Positions 61,870 through 64,000 of a stretch of DNA of 64,000 bases are shown here, piece after piece (positions within the stretch are counted from its first letter, which is position 1; every line of letters begins with the position of its first letter). The notes under the pieces are model-generated. The model saw nothing but the letters and a program-made list of their open reading frames with translations. It searched no databases and was not told where the DNA came from. Source of the stretch: Torymus aiolomorphi (lineage: Eukaryota; Arthropoda; Insecta; Hymenoptera; Torymidae); NCBI GenBank assembly GCA_036365515.1, contig CM070874.1:47615083-47679082 (forward strand), given 5' to 3'. Both the position numbers and the translations under genes were made by a program.

Positions 61870-63256
61870 TAGGGTAAGTGTGCCAGTTACTGTGCCCCTT
61901 AAGGCGATGCCCGTAGTATTTAATCAATTACTATTTTTTTTTTTCAATTTTTAATCATCTTAAGACCTTTATATGATAATTATATATTCTGCGAGCAGAA
62001 TAAGCACATTTTTAATACAATATTATGTAAGGAATATTAAATAATTAATAAAATAACAGCATAAGCCTTTGCATCAGTTACTGTATCATTAATTTAGTTA
62101 CTGTGTGTCAGTTAGTGTACATTGTTTTAATTACTGTGTGCCACTTAGTGTACAGTGTTTTAATTACTGTACCTTACATTCTGAACACTGTATTTAATCC
62201 TGTGTCTTTTTTTCTCACTCATCTGCATCTGCATAAACTATATAAAATATATTTAAACATGAAATTTGTATTTTTTTTATATTTAGTAGACTCCCTGCTG
62301 GAAATCATCCATTTCTCTCCCATTGCTATGATTTACTACGTACAGAAGTACTTACTTATTATAGAAGAAAATAAAATAAAGATGGGAATAAAATATATTA
62401 TTTTTAAATATATTAAAAACTGTGTTATTTGCTCTGTGGGTATAAGCAAGGAACGTCGAAGTTGACTTGCACAGGCGACGAAGCATGAGAAAGTAAGGTT
62501 AGCGTAGCCTACCGCGAGGGGGTACAGTAACTAAATACATTCATGAAAACTTGTCCAGTTACTGTGCACAGTAATAGAAACATGCCGAAAATTCGTTTTA
62601 GTTACTGGATTATATTAAATTAAACAATAATATTAATCAAAACTACTTTTTTATTGTTCTTTTGTCAACTAGATGGATTTTATAAACATTAAGTGTATTT
62701 TTTTATTCTGAAAAATGTTATTTTTATAGTTTTTCAATCACTTTTGTATAGGCATATTCTTAAGCGTTTCGATAAGAAAATCATAGAAATCGCGATGAGA
62801 AATTTAATAAATTATTTTAAATATATTATAAGAATAATTAAGTCATACTGTAGGTTTAACAATAAAAAGCATGAATTGAACTGTATATAAAAATTTAGAT
62901 ATTTATGATTAAATATGATTATACTCTACTACACTGAGAGAAGGATTTGTTTACTGTTAACATGGCATTGTAACTGTTACACGCGTATATTTAAATATGA
63001 CCAAATATAGGCATTGTAACAGTTAATATACCATATGTTACTGGTAAACATTGATATTGTAACAGTTACTATATTGGGTTTGACCGTCAAAATGTCCCCT
63101 ATTCAAATATACGATATTGTAACAGTTACAATATTGCAATTCTAATCAAATAGATAAATATGTTAATTATAACAATATTCTTCTTCAGTGTATAAATGAA
63201 AATGATTTAAGGGCACAGTAACTGAAGCGGGCACAGTAACTGGCACACTTACCCTA
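61870..63256. mobile_element. 1.38-kb TIR element with GGGTAAGTGTGCCAGTTAC ends and TA flanks
   Basis: 61872-61897 (GGGTAAGTGTGCCAG, then TTACTGTGCCC) is mirrored at about 63229-63254 by GGGCACAGTAA, then CTGGCACACTTACCC. TA flanks both ends (61870-61871 and 63255-63256), and the palindrome can be extended to CTAG. The phrase CAGTTACTGTG recurs in varied form at many points inside, for example 62080-62175, 62510-62600 and 63210-63240 (where it is tandem). The longest frame inside (62103-62465 plus) is a translation of the phrase repeats plus AT-rich DNA and shows no transposase motif. It is non-autonomous, and a second element is nested near its right end. Confidence 0.8.
62930..63192. mobile_element. 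259-bp nested TIR element with CACTGAGAGAAGG ends and TA flanks
   Basis: 62932-62944 reads CACTGAGAGAAGG and the right end, read backwards from 63190, gives CACTGAAGAAGAAT. TA flanks both ends (62930-62931 and 63191-63192). The interior is built from at least four variants of ATTGTAACAGTTAC (near 62967, 63013, 63057 and 63116). The terminal word matches the 17816-19675 element, but the interior phrase is entirely different. It lies inside the 1.38-kb element and therefore inserted later. Confidence 0.75.
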
Positions 63257-64000
63257 GCTGTTTATAATAATATAAATTATGTTTGGAGTAGAATATATTC
63301 ATAGATTCATAAAAATATTCTTCGAAAGTTATTTAGTACTGGTTGTTTGGATTAAAAGTCTAATAATAAAATTCGATACTTTGGACCCTAATTTAGAATT
63401 AAGAATCGTAAGTTTACTTGAATTTTATAGTGGATCGTTGAAAAATTACCCTCCTCCCCGCGTAGTATACGCGGTTTACTCATCTCGCTTCTCAGTTTTG
63501 AAAGAAAAATGATGTAGGAACATTTTATAATAGGAGCCCTCATATCACATTTACAGCAGCCGTGCGCGACTACTACACTACCCTCGGACGCTACTCCGCC
63601 GCCTTTCTCTGCTGCGTGTATCAACGCACGAGCCGACTTTTCAGTGATCGGCGCGCCGGATTGACTCGCCGCGTGCACGCGCCGCTTTGTCAATCAGCGA
63701 CACAGCACCGATGGGCTCGCCGCACGCTAGAGTTGTCTCTCTATCGGCGTGTGCACTTCTTTTATTTGGGCCGTCTGCGACGCGTCGCGCTTCGCGAGCT
63801 TTAATTTTCGGCAGAGACGTGTGGCTGAGCCCGGCCGCTGTATCGGCGCTAGTCCGATTAATTAAAAAGTGTGAATGCAGCCACTGCGAGTAATAGGAGC
63901 CCGCCGTCCCCACCGCAGAGGGGGAGCTGCTGCGACTCTTTGAGACCTTTATGCAATTGCGCTCTCAAAGGATTCATCTAATTCCTTTCATCGGTTTTCC
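63257..64000. other. AT-rich then GC-rich non-coding DNA
   Basis: AT-rich flank to about 63450, then GC-rich DNA with overlapping short frames on both strands (63388-63913). No gene is recognised. Confidence 0.55.

Larger units (their letters stand above)
1..64000 (-). other. Probable interior of one very long intron of an unidentified minus-strand gene
   Basis: Seen: there is no convincing host exon on either strand, and three joined 3'/5' splice-site motifs lie on the minus strand at about 14.0, 30.6 and 57.2 kb. Established: in insects such zero-length exons (ratchet or recursive splice sites) occur inside introns of tens of kilobases, often in developmental genes. Inferred: the whole window is intronic, transcribed right to left, with the flanking exons outside it. 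The alternative is an intergenic desert in which the three motifs are chance. I cannot name the host gene. Confidence 0.5.

Noticed and set aside
62103..62465. Possible transposase frame inside the 1.38-kb TIR element
   Set aside because: The first part translates the CAGTTACTGTG phrase repeats and the rest is AT-rich DNA. No DDE or zinc-finger pattern is seen.

Overview
The window is eukaryotic and most likely from an insect. My best guess is a hymenopteran such as a parasitoid wasp. The reasons are the absence of any bacterial-style gene organisation, the CpG-rich, CGCG-rich DNA with no sign of CpG depletion, the many (GA)n/(TC)n microsatellites, and arthropod-type non-LTR retrotransposon fragments and miniature inverted-repeat elements. 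The species guess is inference.

I recognise no host protein-coding exon on either strand. The many short open frames are low-complexity by-products of GC-rich purine/pyrimidine tracts (Ser/Leu-rich or Arg/Glu-rich). They overlap one another on both strands and carry no recognisable domain. The only recognisable protein remnants are two decayed reverse transcriptases.

The most striking signal is three isolated sites on the minus strand, at 14027/14028, 30630/30631 and 57175/57176. At each, a pyrimidine-rich 3' splice site ending TGTTTCAG is joined directly to a good 5' splice site (GTATGTA, GTATGTA, GTAAGCA), so the exon between them has zero length. This is the signature of recursive-splicing (ratchet) sites in very long insect introns. 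The spacings of 16.6 kb and 26.5 kb fit known ratchet segments. I therefore read the window as the interior of a giant intron of an unidentified gene transcribed from high to low coordinates.

Layout:
- 1-700: AT-rich.
- 700-7200: mixed GC-rich intronic DNA.
- 7222-10200: decayed minus-strand LINE split by a 420-bp TTAA-flanked foldback element.
- 10200-17800: GC-rich DNA with microsatellites and the last ratchet site.
- 17816-19864: nested TIR elements, two inverted tRNA-derived units, a 30-bp tandem repeat and a hairpin MITE.
- 19870-22985: GC-rich DNA.
- 22985-23902: second truncated LINE.
- 23903-39033: GC-rich/AT-rich intronic DNA containing the middle ratchet site.
- 39034-39197: LINE 3' tail with a 15-bp target duplication.
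- 40921-41320: TTAA MITE with piggyBac-like ends.
- 41321-49018: GC-rich DNA and microsatellites.
- 49021-49264: TA-flanked MITE.
- 49267-56860: microsatellite-rich DNA.
- 56865-57060: hairpin MITE, about 100 bp from the first ratchet site.
- 57240-61868: intronic DNA.
- 61872-63254: 1.4-kb TIR element with a nested 259-bp element.
- 63258-64000: GC-rich end.

Several elements (17816, 18104, 49021, 62932) share a short terminal motif of the form CNCTGnnAGAAA or CACGCAGAAA. At least three of them are flanked by TA, and their interiors are unrelated. This suggests one transposition system mobilising many different fillers.
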